From Vitellaria paradoxa (taxonomy: Eukaryota; Streptophyta; Magnoliopsida; Ericales; Sapotaceae): a stretch of 64,000 bases of DNA. Below the pieces are notes generated by a model. The model had not been told where the DNA came from and did no database searches. It saw only the letters and a list, made by a program, of their open reading frames with translations. How positions within the stretch are numbered: the stretch's first letter is position 1; every line of letters begins with the position of its first letter. Location: contig CM034237.1 in NCBI GenBank assembly GCA_019916065.1, positions 21,907,752 to 21,971,751 of the forward strand, read 5' to 3'. A program made the position numbers and the translations under genes. Of this stretch, positions 20,383 to 32,483 are shown one piece after another.

Positions 20383-22676
20383 CACCCCTAACCTAGACAT
20401 TGCTAGTCCCTAAGAATGGAAAGAATTATGATCAAGGAAAAATGAACACATACCAAGCAAATTCACTATTCAACTTAAAAAAATCAACAATTCTAACTAA
20501 AAGGAAGGTCCGTTTTCATAGGAAACACACGGCCTTGCTTAGCGTGTGAGGCAAGCCTTTTAAACCCCCAGGCTCCCCCTAGTGGACGAGTAAGTTCTTG
20601 TGAGGGTTTGCAATGATGCTTCCCACAAACATCTATGACATGGTCTCAAGATGTCAAAAAGTGATTAAGGTTAAAAATGAATCAACCTCAAGCCCAACAA
20701 ATCACAAAACCCAAATATCATATGTAATTCCCAAGTGTTAAGCATACATGTATGAACTATCAAAGTAGGACGAGCATTGGTGCAAAATTATTTCATTCAT
20801 TCAACAAGGTTGCAAGAGCATAAACGGAACTAGGTTTTGACTTTAGATACTCATAAGGTACTACTCATAGAAAGAAATTCACTAATTAAGGGTTCACATA
20901 TACCTATTAGCATATAATGCTATCCTAGTTGCACATAACCCCACAAATAAGTAAGTGAATTGAATTGAAGTTCAAAGTAGACAGCTCGTAACCATGTTCC
21001 AATGCATGTGTAAGGGATCACACCACACAACATACACAAGGCTACTACATGCACACACAAGAGTTGCTTGCTTAGAATCTACTAGGTCTTTGTTTTAGTT
21101 GTAACTTGGCCAGGGGTAATGGTTAACAATAGAAGATACGAAAATCAAAGCACGTGTCTTAGGCTAATGTTGTTCCAGTGCATACAAATCCCAAATTACC
21201 CAATTCTTTTCCAACCTAGACAAGAAGCTTTTTTACGCTAAATACAAACTACTCATAGGACATTTTTCATAATTATGATACCATGCACAAGTCCCACAAT
21301 TACATAAGAAAAAAGGAATGAGAAACTTTTTTTTTTCTTTTTTTTTTTAAATAATGAAATACACAATAGTTGAACCCAATATTTCCTTTCAATATGCTCT
21401 CAAAAGCTTCCATTCCCAACCCCCGTTCACATTATTGATATTGAGGTACTTTCACAACCTAAGATACGTGAGGGTAAGGCTTAAAGTGTGTGAATAAGGT
21501 TAAAGGATAATATATAAGGTAGGAACTAAGAAAAAGAATATATATATATATATATATCACACACTTTATTAAACGGCTTCAAGTTGGTTTTTAGGGTAAT
21601 TCATAACCAAGAAAAGACAAAAAGGCCCAAAATAGCAAAGAGGGCCTAGCGTCCATTCAAAGCTTGCAACAACTCATAATTTGCCAAGCGAAACTCATGT
21701 AAGTGCATGTGATGCAATTCATGCATTGAAAACCAAAGTGAAGAATAAGAGAGTTATGATTATGTGTAACCCCTCAAGAAAAGAATAATTGGCTTAAAAG
21801 CTCACCATTAAGGGGTATAAGTCTCCACCTTGTCCTAGAAGGCTCAATTAACCAATGTTGAACAAAATCTACTCCTAAGCACATAAGCCTTTCTCCCTGA
21901 TAGTCACAAAAATGCACAAGGTGATAACACACTCAACTTGAACCAAGTTTCCTATTAAAGCTTGAACAAAACTCACTCATCACTCTCTTACCCAATTCCA
22001 CAATTAACCAAACCAAAAAGGGCCAACATGTAGGTGCAAATGTGCTAAATCGTGCGTTCTAGCTTAAGGATGCTCAAGAATTAAAAAAGAAAATTACAAT
22101 TTTGGCACAAAAGGCCATCATGTGAATTTGGCACAAAAAGTCATCATGTGAACTCTACCCTCTAACCTAAACTAAACATTGTCCTCATTGTGAGAACCAT
22201 GATGCATATGTGGGTCTGTAGTGTACAAAGTGAGCATGATGATGATGATAAGCATAAAGATTAATCAATAAAAACAAATAAGTCAAGCATGCAGCCTAAA
22301 CAACCCTAAAGCAATAAAAACACCGCCAACCTAGTTTCTAAAGCACTCCAACAGCATCAGCAAAATATACTAAGTTTAATCTTCAAAATAGAGAAACAGA
22401 ATGTGAAGAGGGTGGATATTACCTCCAAGCTGCTTTATTAATTGACTAATCAAAAATGACAAAGTAGAATATGAGATAAAAAGAAAAGAATAGAGAAGAA
22501 AAAATGAAAAACGAAAAAAAATTAGTAAATCGAAATAAAGTAAATATAGTAAAAGAAAAAGAACAAGAAGAAACTAACTCCTAAAACTAAGTCTAAAAAA
22601 GGGAAAAAAAACTCCTACATTAATATTATACAAGAATTTGTGCATGTATTTTAATTAAAGGGGGAGGGTCAGAGAG
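20383..22676 (-). mobile_element. E2 PPT and noncoding 3' region
   Basis: On the minus strand it runs from just after integrase to the PPT (20383-20400, ggttaggggtg). It contains the TTGAGGACAATG/polypurine block near 22150-22195 and the CTCGTCCACTAGGG block near 20575-20600, all in the same order as in E1. The aORF module expected between 22200 and integrase is absent; that part (22250-22676) is A/G-rich with nothing recognisable. A (TA)n run lies at 21539-21558. Confidence 0.65.
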
Positions 22677-22860
22677 CTCCCTATAATACCTCAGACTTTG
22701 TATTAGTATAAGTATATGGTCGTTGACGTGTTTTGGAAGTTAAGATATGTTAATTTAATGGTATGAATCATTATTGGTGTTTAGAGTTGAGAACTTTGAA
22801 GGAAATAGGTTAAGTAGTCAAAAGGACACATTTTAGCCAAGTGCTGGAAAATGGGGGAAC

Positions 22861-22932
22861 CTTGGGCGCCCACCTGAAAGGAGCTTGTGCGCCCAAGGTC
22901 TTGGGCACCCACCTGAGAACCCCTTGGGCGCC
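22861..22932. repeat. GGGCGCCC-type box cluster in L2 copy 1
   Basis: Tandem cttgggcgcccacctga-like units with variants. A second looser cluster of gggtgccc/gggcacc units lies at 23735-23830. The equivalent clusters in the other L2 copies are at 34225-34320, 35050-35120 and 63495-63610. Confidence 0.7.
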
Positions 22933-23062
22933 TAAGGCACAGTGGTTTTGACAGATAAGTGTTATTCTGCATTTTTCAGTCGACCTCTCTCCCTTATGAA
23001 CCTATATTTAGGCTAGGGGGTGGAAAATTCTAGAAGGCATTGTTGAGGGGTTTAAAATATTG

Positions 23063-23113
23063 TTATATATATATATATATTGTTGATTTGATGCAAGAGA
23101 GAGAGAGAGAGAA
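23063..23113. repeat. (TA)n and (GA)n microsatellites
   Basis: A (TA) run followed about 15 bp later by a (GA) run inside the L2 LTR. The position, after the GC boxes, would fit a promoter or 5' leader zone. Confidence 0.85.
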
Positions 23114-25626
23114 GTTGCTTGGAAGAAAAGAGAATTGGGTGGAGAAGCAAAGAAGAGCAAAGAAGACAACTGGGTAGGGTTTTCAAGGTAGGTTCTTCCA
23201 CCCTTCATGAAAACCTAATTCCTTTTACAAGATGGTGATTAGAAACCTAAGAAACCTTCCTATGTAATTTATTTGTAATTTTGATCAAGGAGAGAAGAGA
23301 TTGAGTCCATCAAAGTTTGAGGGTTTGGAAGCTCAAGACACCTTCATGTTGATCTATCTTCTTACCACTTGAGGTAGGGATTTAATGCCTCATTCTTACA
23401 TATGTGTTGTGTAACAAGGAGTAGATTACCATTAGAAAACCCTCTTTAAGTGTTGGTTTCATGTATGGAAGAAAATGGGAGTTATACACATGTCTATATA
23501 TATGTATTGGTTGAGAGAGTGAAAGTAGTGTTTTGATCTATAACTTAACTTGTAGTTGATGAAAACTCAATTTTTTTATTTTGTTTGAAGCCTAAGAACC
23601 TTGTGTTGATGTTAGAAACTTGAAACTTGAGGTATTTTTACATTAACATGGCCAATTTGAGGTCCCAAGGGTGAAAAACCATGAAACCAGAAAACAGGGT
23701 ATGAAACTCGAAACTTGGCCCAGGCTGTGGGAGCATGAGGGGGACACAGTCGGGCACCGAAGAAATTAAGGCATGGGTGCCCAAGCCCCTTGGGTGCACG
23801 GCTGAGTGTTAGCTTGGGTGCCCACTGAGCCTATGTCATTTTTCTAACATTGTTTAGTTTAGCCTTCTACTTTGGGCATATGGAAGAGTTGGTAACTTGT
23901 TTTCACATGAAACTTTTACTTGATTAATTTCATTGATTTAAAAAGGGAAATGAGCTTTAAAAAGTGATTAAGGGTTGATTATCTTAAACCTATGGGATTT
24001 AACTTGTAAGGGTGAATGAATGCTCTCTTGAATGAAATGAATTGGAAGCTTATTTTGAGATAAGGGTCTTAATCGAGTTGAATTGTAAATATGTCTTGAT
24101 GTAAACTAAATGTTGAACTATATGAACTTGTGATGGATTAAGTGAAAGGTAACTTGACAAAGAGACATATGTTTAAAATTTTGGTAAAGGTGGAGTGCTT
24201 AATATGGTTTGATCAATGTGATATGAAATAAGCTATGGAATGAACCGTAACATTGACATATGTGTTGAATGGTATTATATTGATAAATGTTAAATGTTTA
24301 ATAAGGTTGATCAATGTTGATATGCGATGAATCTTGGGATGAATCGAAAAGTGAACTTTTGATAACAAATGATGGAAATTAAATAAGGCTTGGATTAAAT
24401 AAAATGAAGAGATGAAATGAGTTGTGCTACATGATGAAATGGAATGTGGTTGCGCGTGTTGGAAAGTGATGGTGTTGAATGTGAATTATGATTGATGAGT
24501 ATTGAATGAGATGAATGATTGGTTGTGTGTGATGGGGGCCGTGGAGGGGTGCGGTAAATAGGAAGGGTTTAGAGAGTACCCTCGGGTTGAAAGTCTCGGA
24601 ACCTGCGCAGGGTTTGGTGTCAATGCCAGTGGGTTAGTAGCCCACAACATTGTGTGTGTTTTGGCTCCTCCTGGCCTTGGACGGCGATCCTAAATGACGA
24701 CGTCGGTTTATCATTTCCGTTGGGTATTGGCCCATAAAAGACGATAATGTGTATGCACCCAACCCCCGAGGATTGTGTGGTTATGGCTATGTGATTGATT
24801 AATGAAATGATGGTACTGTGGATGTGATTTCATGATTGAATGATGAACAAATGTAATATGGATGTGGATATATGATTGAATGTTGAATTTGTGATAATAT
24901 GGTAGTGAATGTGATTAGATGTAATGTTGGGAGATTCAATAATGAGGAATAATTGGAATTGAATGCTACCTTGTGATGTTATTGAATAAAGATAAATATT
25001 GTAAATATGGTTATGTGGTCGGCTATGCTTAAACATCAATCCGAAATTGAAATCTTAAACTTTGACATTGTTGTATGAGTATATGTTTCCACCTATTTTG
25101 GCTATTGATTATGTTAATGAAATGTTGTGGCTCTAGAAAATGTTCAAGTGGCTAACCTTACCTGAATTGTATTACATGACTAGATTGCATACCATATATG
25201 TTTATTTGAGACATTGTGGGCACAAGTAGACCCGTGCTCACATCCCTATAAATTTTGATGCAGGTACAAACCATAACAATCAGGTGGGCTAATGGGGTTG
25301 GATTAGGAGGTTATGCATAAGCCCTACCAAGCTTAGCAAAGCTCTTGGTCATCTAGTTTGAATTTCTTTTGGAATTATAATATTGTACATTGAAACCTTG
25401 TTCAATTTGGTTGTATGAGCCCTAAGGCCTGAGTTATGTATTAATGAGATGATTGTTGGAAGTTTATGACTTGATTATAGTTAAGGTTAAATTTATGTTA
25501 TCTTAACTATGTCTCAGGCTCACTGGTTTACGTTGTGTTCCTCTGATGATGGGTTGGTTATGTTAATGCATGTTGTGTGTTTATCACTCACCCCTCGGGT
25601 CACAAGATCCGGGGCGTGACACTCCC

Positions 25627-25880
25627 ATGTCTCAATTTCAACCACGAAGTTATCCAAATATGGCTTGAGACCATGGGCATTCACATTGAAAGTGGTCTTG
25701 TTGTGTGGATTGTGAACCTCATACACAGCATGTTCTGAGATTGAGATAATGGTGAATAGACCAAACTATCTGGATCAAAGCTTACCCAGGAAGAGGTGCA
25801 ACCAAGAGTTATAAATCAAGACTTTTTGGCCTACATAGAAGGATTACCTAGCTATGTGCTTGTCATGTAAGTCCTTCATC
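25627..25880 (-). pseudogene. E2 integrase C-terminal fragment
   Basis: Minus-strand frame with AVYEVHNPHNKTTF, GLKPYLDNF and VEIETWE, homologous to E1 at about 7050-7160. It is separated from the rest of integrase (30908 onward) by the copia-type element; the coding sense continues across that insertion (ENAKITKA on one side, MKDLHDKHI on the other). Confidence 0.85.
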
Positions 25881-25885
25881 TTAGT

Positions 25886-26728
25886 TGAAATTTTGTAATA
25901 TGCTGATGAAGATCCCAAACAATCAATCACACACAACAAAAGATTGTAGAAGGTAGTGTACAAGAAACGAGGAAACCCACAAAGGGAAACCTCAAAGAAA
26001 ACTTTCACTAAAAACAAACGTTGGTTACAAACTCAACCCCTCGATAGATCGATTCCTTGACTCTATACTTTTGATGATGTTTGCTCGAATCCTCAATTCA
26101 CCAATTCCTTTAATGAAAACCCTTTGACTCCTCGAAGGCACAAGACTGAATCCTCGGTAGCTCTGCTGAATCCACAGCATGTTGAATCCTCAGCATCCAT
26201 AAACCTCAAACCCGAACTCCTTTGGATTGAACATGAACATGTTGGCTAAGAACTGGAGAGAGAATTGAACTTTCAGGCTCCCAATCTCATGTGTATTCTA
26301 TCACTATCTGTGTGTGTCACTTTTTCCAAAAGACACTAGGAGATATATATAGACAAACAGAGGCGGCTAGAGCTCGAAACGATCAAAACAAGCTAGAAAA
26401 GTCTACCTCGCGGGAAGGGCAGACCCGCGGCCTTCTCGCGGCTATCCCGTGGATCAGTGTAGTGATCCCGCACGGCCAAATCTCAGAATTTAGCTCTCGA
26501 GATTTTCCAGCGACAAAGTACAATCATCCTACAGTCTTCTTGCGTTAATCAATTCTGAACCTTGTTTGGAATCTTCAGGACTTCTAGCTGCTATGGAAAC
26601 TTGATTTTCTGAGGCATTTTTGAATTCTAATCGACTTAGGACTCTAGTGTCTTAGCCTTCATTAAGTCTAAAGCACATACAATTCTATTGGATCATGGAT
26701 TTGCCAATTGACAATTTTAGCCTTAACA
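25886..26728 (-). repeat. copia 3' LTR
   Basis: 843 bp, TG...CA. On the element strand it starts tgttaaggctaaaattg. It closely matches 30075-30902. Confidence 0.9.
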
Positions 26729-26745
26729 ATCTCCTCCTTTGGCAA
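26729..26745 (-). promoter_or_regulatory. copia PPT
   Basis: On the minus strand aaaggaggagat precedes the 3' LTR start, a standard copia polypurine tract. Confidence 0.75.
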
Positions 26746-28050
26746 TTCCATGTCAAAACTCAAATAATGAAATTACAAATGAAAATTAATCTACACTAAG
26801 GCCTCAGTAAATTTGTCATCCATTCCATCAACACGTTCCAACTGATAACCTGTATGGCTACACACTTAAACAAATGATCAAGGCATCATGTGGAATAAAT
26901 AAAGAATTAAACATTAAATAAAACCCACAAAATATTCTCCCCTTAATTATCAAAAAAAAAAAAAAATTGTTCACCCCCTCGATCAACAAACTACTTTTCA
27001 AACATTCTACTTTGCAAGCCTTCTCGCCCTTAACTATTCCCCCTTTTTGGCATGAATTGACAAACATGAAGGTGTAATGGGTAATCTTGTTCAAATCATT
27101 CCAAGTTCTATTTTCCCAAACACAAAACTAAACACAGTTCCAAAATTTTGACCATACATAAATAGTAACAAATAAGAATTTCAAGAATCACCCTATTATT
27201 TATGTCATGAGCTGTTCACACATGTAATACCAGTGGTCAAATGCCTGTGCAGTGTGTGAAATGAAGTTTAAGTGCAACATAATTAGTACTCTTCACATAC
27301 TTGCCTGAATTTTAAAATTGCTCCTTTTGGACTTTGAATTGAATTGAGTAAGATATGCAGTGTTAGCTCTTCAACTAAATTCTCCTTAATTCATTTTTTT
27401 TAACTAAACACCAAGGAACAATCACATCTTTTTTTTCTTTTTCCTCTTTTTTTATTTGTTCTTGGTGGCTTTCACGCATTTTATGGGTAGGTAGCCTTCT
27501 TCCTGTATCGTCAAACCCAGAGGGTGGTTATTTTGATAACCTGCATGTCAACAGGCTAGCTTTCACTCTATCCTATATGGTAGCCCTTTTCAAGTGAATT
27601 TTTTATATAGACTCAAGAGCAACCAATAGTCCAAAGAGGAGAATTTATTAAACAAATTGAGTGGTGGAAAATATTTCTTATGATGTACAAAACTTTGTGT
27701 AAGTACAATTGGCACACCACTACCATGACAAGGAACAACAAAACATAGTATTCAAGTTCATCAAGTAATTCAAATTTATGACCACTATGTAAATCAAAAT
27801 TTTAATCCTGTGATTTTGAAGTGTGTATGAGGTGATAGAATATGCAAGAATATCAGAAGGAATAGCATTGCACCAAAAAAAATTTTACTTATCCTAAAAG
27901 AAAAAAAATCTAATCTACATGATTTCATAGAATTAGGTAAAAATAAACAATGACGCATAGCCTAGTTCATGAAAAAATTTACCTCTACATATGAAGGCTC
28001 ACCCCTTCAACACTCTTAAGGGTGTGCGTGACATAGAGATCACTCTTCCT
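26746..28050 (-). other. copia internal region without recognisable coding
   Basis: In a complete copia element this position would hold the end of pol. Short disrupted frames only; poly-T and poly-A runs near 26946-26963 and 27430-27460. I see no catalytic motif. Confidence 0.5.
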
Positions 28051-28259
28051 AACCCAAACAGTTCTTAATTTTGGAAAAACATTTTGAGTCTTAGAATTGT
28101 TGGGTTTTGGACCAATGGGTTTTGAAAGTTTTTCTTTCTATCTTTCCTCACTGGCCAAGTCATGTAAGGTTTAAAATCAAAACAAGACTTTTGAAACCTT
28201 AAAGGATGAAACCTATTTGACACTTGAAGATTAGATTTCAAAGAATTCCTAGTGTCAAT

Positions 28260-30018
28260 ATAGGATAGAGGAAGCCCAAATAATTTGTGACAGTGTGGTC
28301 TTGTGTGTCCGGGGTATACCACAATAAAAACAAATAGGAACAAACTTACGTTGCAAGTTAGGGGGTGTACCTTTGGGCTTCTGAAAATAAGTTCTGGACT
28401 AATTACCTTTCTTTGGTTAAGGAGCTTTGACTATTTTTGGAGTAGTTTTCTTTGAGGAACTGGGGGTAGCTTACTTACCAAAAAAAAAAAAAAAAAAAAC
28501 TAGGGGTAGCTTTAGCTTCAAGATTGTCCACTTACGTGCCAATGTAGCCAAGTCCACTTTTGTCACGCGGGCTCCTTTGCATCCCAAGTATGTCATCAAG
28601 CTGGGAAGAAGCAGTATTCATCTTGAGTTGCATGGATTGCAACTTACCTTAGGCATCCTTCAATTCGTTGTCTTTTTGATCCAACTTGGCCTTAAGTGCT
28701 ATTATCAACTCCTCTTGAGTTTTCTTGTTTGCTTCAAGATCTTCACATTTGGCTTGCAATTCTTCCATAGCAATTTTTAGACTGTCTCTCTCCTCTTTAA
28801 CATCTTGTTCTTCACCGTCAACTTTTCATTTTGCTTGTGGAGCTTTTGACAGTCTTGGTACAACTGTTCATACGCCTCTTCAACATCTACTTCCTCATCT
28901 GAATCTTCTTCAACTTCACTTTTGGAGGATTCTTCTTTCTTGCTCTTAGAAGAGGATGACTTTGCTGAATTTGAGGGGGCATTTGCTTTAAACATGAAAG
29001 CAGTATAATTCACTAAAAAATCGTCTGAAGAAGAGGAGGTACTTGACTGATCATCTGAATCATCGAGTGTTGTATTGAGAACCTTCTTCTTGCCTTTCTT
29101 GTTCCCACAGTTTTGGGCTATGTGACTATAACCTTGGCACTCGTAACACTTCACACCTTATGACTTGTTCTCCTTCTTCTTCTTCTCCAAAGATTTCTCT
29201 CCTTTGACTTTCTCATCTTTCTTCATCTTTCCTTGCTTGCTATTTTTCTTTTTTAAGAATTTTTTGATTTTCTTAGTATAGCTAGCAATTTCTTCAGGAG
29301 AGGGGATTGACTATCATTACTAGAGGAGGGCTCCTCTTCCTTCACTGTTTTTAGGGCAACTCCCCTAGACTTTGGTTTGATCATGTTGGCTTCATAAGTC
29401 TGCAGGGAGCCAACTAAATCTTCTACCCTCATGGAATCTACATCCCTAGCTTCCTCTATAGCTATGACCTTAGCTTGAAAAGACAAAGGAAGAGATCAAA
29501 GAATCTTACTTACAACCTTTTGATTTGGAATAGGTTCTCCAAGATTGAAGCTTGTATTGATGATGTTGCTGAGCTTTGCATAAGAACTATCAAAGGGTGA
29601 CATCTTTAGATATCTTCAATTTTTCAAACTCCGAGGTTATCTTCTAAAGCTTGGACTTCTTAACAATAGAATTGCCTTCATTAGTTAACTCGAGAATCTT
29701 CCAAGCTTCCTTGGCAATCTCACAACTTGAGATCCTTCTGAACTCATCGGCGGAGACGGCACAGAAAATTGAACTTAGGGCTTTGTAGTTTTATTTAGCC
29801 TTTTCTTGTTCAGCCCTGGTCCATAAATTCATAGGCTTCTCAACCATCACGTTATCTACAAAATGAATTGGTTTTACCCAACCTTTTTCAATAGCTAGCC
29901 AAACATTGACGTTCAATGAGATGAGATGAGCCCTCATTCGAACTTTCTAATATGCATAGTTGGTGCCATCGAACCATGGGGGTCTCGTGCTCAAATTGCC
30001 TTCTCTAGGAGGATCCAT
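28260..30018 (-). pseudogene. gag: copia gag, broken
   Basis: Start ATG at 30018 on the minus strand (MDPPREGN), then the copia-gag block WFDGTNY and VRMRAHLISL, a UBN2-like helical region and ADEFRRISS. Two CCHC knuckles follow: CYECQGYSHIAQNC near 29110-29151, and one near 28295-28340 split by a frameshift (CFYCG / PGHTRPHC). Between them lies an acidic Ser/Glu stretch and a coiled-coil-like segment. TAG at 29947-29949 replaces Trp after NYAY, and several frameshifts are present. It would have packaged element RNA. Confidence 0.75.
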
Positions 30019-30059
30019 CAGCAAATAACAAGATCACGTTTTGTTCTAAAAAATGTACC

Positions 30060-30072
30060 CACTCTGATACCA
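30060..30072 (-). promoter_or_regulatory. copia primer-binding site (tRNA-iMet type)
   Basis: The minus strand reads tggtatcagagt two bases after the 5' LTR, complementary to the 3' end of initiator tRNA-Met as in plant copia elements. Confidence 0.88.
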
Positions 30073-30074
30073 AT

Positions 30075-30902
30075 TGAAATTTTGTAATATGTTGATGAAG
30101 ATTCCAAACAATCAATCACACACAAACAAAAGATTGTAGAAGGTAGTGTACAAGAAATGAGGAAACCCACAAAGGGAAACCTCAAACAAAAGTTTCACTA
30201 AAAACAAACATTGGTTACAAACTTATCCACTTGATAGATTGACTCCTTGACTATATACTCTTGATGATGTTTGCTCGAATCCTCGATTCACCAACTCTTT
30301 TAGTGAAAGCCCTTCAACTCCTCAAAGGCACAGGATTGAATCTTTGATAGCTCTGCTGAATCCTCAGCATCGACAAACCTCAAACCTGAACTCCTTCGGA
30401 TTGAACACAAACATGTTGGCTAAGAATTGGAGAGAGTAATTGAACTTTCAAGCTCCCAATCTCATGTGTATTCTCTCACTATCTGTGTATGTCACTTTTT
30501 CCAGAAGATGCTAGGAGATATATATAGACAAACAGAGGCGGCTAGGGCTCGAAATGATCAAAACAAGTTGGAAAAGTCTACCTCGCGGGAAGAGCGCACC
30601 TGCGGCCTTCCCGCAGCTATCTCGCGAATTAGTGAGGTGATCTCATACAGCCAGATCTCAGAAGTTAGCTCTTGGGATTTCCAGCGACAAAGTGGGGTCA
30701 TCCTGCAGTCTTCCTGGGTTAATCAATTCCAAACCTTGTTTGGACTCTTCAGGACTTCTATCCGTTATGGAAACTTAATTTTCTAAGGCATTTTTGAATT
30801 CTAATCAACTTAGGACTCTAGTATCTTAGCCTACACTAAGTCTAGAGTACATACAATTCTATTGGATCATGGATTTGCTAATTTACAATTTTAGTTTTAA
30901 CA
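30075..30902 (-). repeat. copia 5' LTR
   Basis: 828 bp, TG...CA, pair of 25886-26728. The two differ by scattered substitutions, so the insertion is not recent. Confidence 0.9.
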
Positions 30903-30907
30903 TTAGC

Positions 30908-32248
30908 CTTGGTGATTTTAGCATTCTCAAAGGCATCATTTCTTAGTTCCTTAAATTTGTTCAATTGAAGCTTTCTAAGAATGCCAGCATCATCAATGCT
31001 TTCATTATATTGCCAAATTGCCCAATAAGCTCTATATTCCATCTCAACAAGTAGGTGGCAATAGGAAGACATTCCTAAAATGATCTTGTGTGCCATCCGA
31101 TACGCCCACAAAGCATCAATGAGATGTGAAGACCAATTCTTACGTGTAGGGTTGACGGTCTTCTCAAGTATGCCTTTAATCTCCCTATTCGTTAACTACT
31201 CGGCCACTATTCTATGGGTGGTATGAGATACCCACCTTATGTGTCACACCATAATTACGCAACAAGATACTAACGGGCCTGTTGCAAAAATGCTTGCCAC
31301 CATCACTAATGATGACCTAAGGCATCCCAAAGCATGAGAAGATATACTCCTTCAAGAACTTAACCACCACCTTGTGGTCATTGGTGTGAATTGCAATGGC
31401 TTCCACCTACTTGGAGACATAATCTATAGCCAAAAGTATGAACTCGAAACCAAATGACTTAGGGAATGGCCCCATAAAATCAATGCCTCAATAGTCAAGA
31501 ATCTTTAAAATAATTATGGGGTTTTGAGGCATCTCATTTCGCTTAGTAAGAGCTCCTAGTCTTTGACACCGGTCACATTTAAGGCAATAATTATGGACAT
31601 CCCTAACTAATGAAGGCCAACAAAATTCGCTCTGAAGAATCTTAGCATCTATTTTCTTCGAGGAGAAATGGCCTCCACCTACTAAGGAATGACAAAACTC
31701 AATAACATTAGGAATCTTAGTCTTGGGGATACAACGTCTAACAATTTGATCTAGGTAATACTTGTAGGGTTATGGCCTATCCCAAAAGAAATTATGCACA
31801 TTGTGAAGAAATTTCCTTCTATCAATCTAAGTCCAATGTGAAAGCATAAGGCCAGTTACCAAGAAGTTGGCAATGTCTAAATACCAAGGGGAAAATCCTG
31901 GGATATGGAGCTTACATGCATAATATGTTCATCTAGAAAATGCTCCTCTATTGGTAGGTCATTATGGTCAAACACACGAGATGGCAACCTAGACAAATGA
32001 TTGGCCACCACATTTTCTACTCATTTCTTATCCTTGATTTCCAAGTCAAGCTCTTATAGGAGTAAAATCCACATAATGAGGTGGGGTTTGGCCTTTTGTT
32101 TGGATAGGAGATATTTTAAAGTTGCATGATCTATGAACACTATGACATGGGACCCTACCATATAAGACCTAAACTTGTTAAGGCAAATACTACAGCTATC
32201 AATTCCTTCTCAGTGGTGGTGTAGTTCAATTGAGCTTCACAAAGGTAG
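30908..32248 (-). pseudogene. pol: E2 RNase H and integrase, decayed
   Basis: Read on the minus strand: [16 protein letters not shown] and the following RNase H blocks (32250-31960), a linker, an HHCC finger (about 31700-31560), and the integrase core with [36 protein letters not shown] and YHP, then DALWAYR and ENAKITKA at the copia insertion. Multiple TAG/TAA and small indels; several fit Trp or Gln codons. It is homologous to E1 pol throughout but clearly older. Confidence 0.85.
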
Positions 32249-32480
32249 AATTGATCCAAAAGCTCTTAACTCCATGGAAACGTTAAGGATATTCATTCAT
32301 TTTTTGGGCATGCTAGTTTTTATTGGCATTTTATCTAAGAGCCATCATTAGTGATGGAAGAGCATTTTTGTAATAGACCTATTGGGATGTTTATGCATAA
32401 ATAGGGCATAGTCTATAAGGTAAGCACTTCTTACTACCCTCAAATGAGTGGTCAAGTAGAGCTTGCCAATCGAGAGATTA
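32249..32480 (+). pseudogene. P1: RT-integrase fragment with internal deletion
   Basis: Begins with an RT thumb-region block equivalent to E1 5220-5310 (IQKLLTP, then HASFYWHFI) and jumps directly to the integrase core ([37 protein letters not shown]). About 1.2 kb present in E1 is missing. It abuts the minus-strand E2 pol head to head at about 32249. It is cut by L2 at 32481 and resumes at 60095. Confidence 0.8.
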
Positions 32481-32483
32481 TGT

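Larger units (their letters stand above)
22682..25621 (+). mobile_element. L2 solo LTR, copy 1, inside E2
   Basis: 2940 bp, flanked by the perfect 5-bp duplication ctccc at 22677-22681 and 25622-25626. It ends ...ggggcgtgaca; the expected TG start has become TA. There is no internal region. It matches the broken copy at 32481-60094 and the reverse copy from 62017. It contains GGGCGCCC/GGGTGCCC boxes, a (TA)n-(GA)n tract and three blocks shared among copies near 24600-24740. Confidence 0.9.
25886..30902 (-). mobile_element. copia-type element with gag only
   Basis: 5017 bp between LTRs at 25886-26728 and 30075-30902, flanked by ttagt (25881-25885) and ttagc (30903-30907), a 4/5 match. The minus strand has the primer site tggtatcagagt next to the right LTR and a purine-rich tract next to the left LTR. 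The internal 3.3 kb carries gag; no protease, integrase, RT or RNase H motif is visible, so it would need enzymes from a related element. Confidence 0.85.

Noticed and set aside
23008..23208. 66-codon minus-strand frame in L2
   Set aside because: Runs over a microsatellite; no conservation in the other L2 copies.
28427..28949. Plus-strand frames over the copia gag
   Set aside because: Antisense of the gag coiled-coil and zinc-knuckle region.
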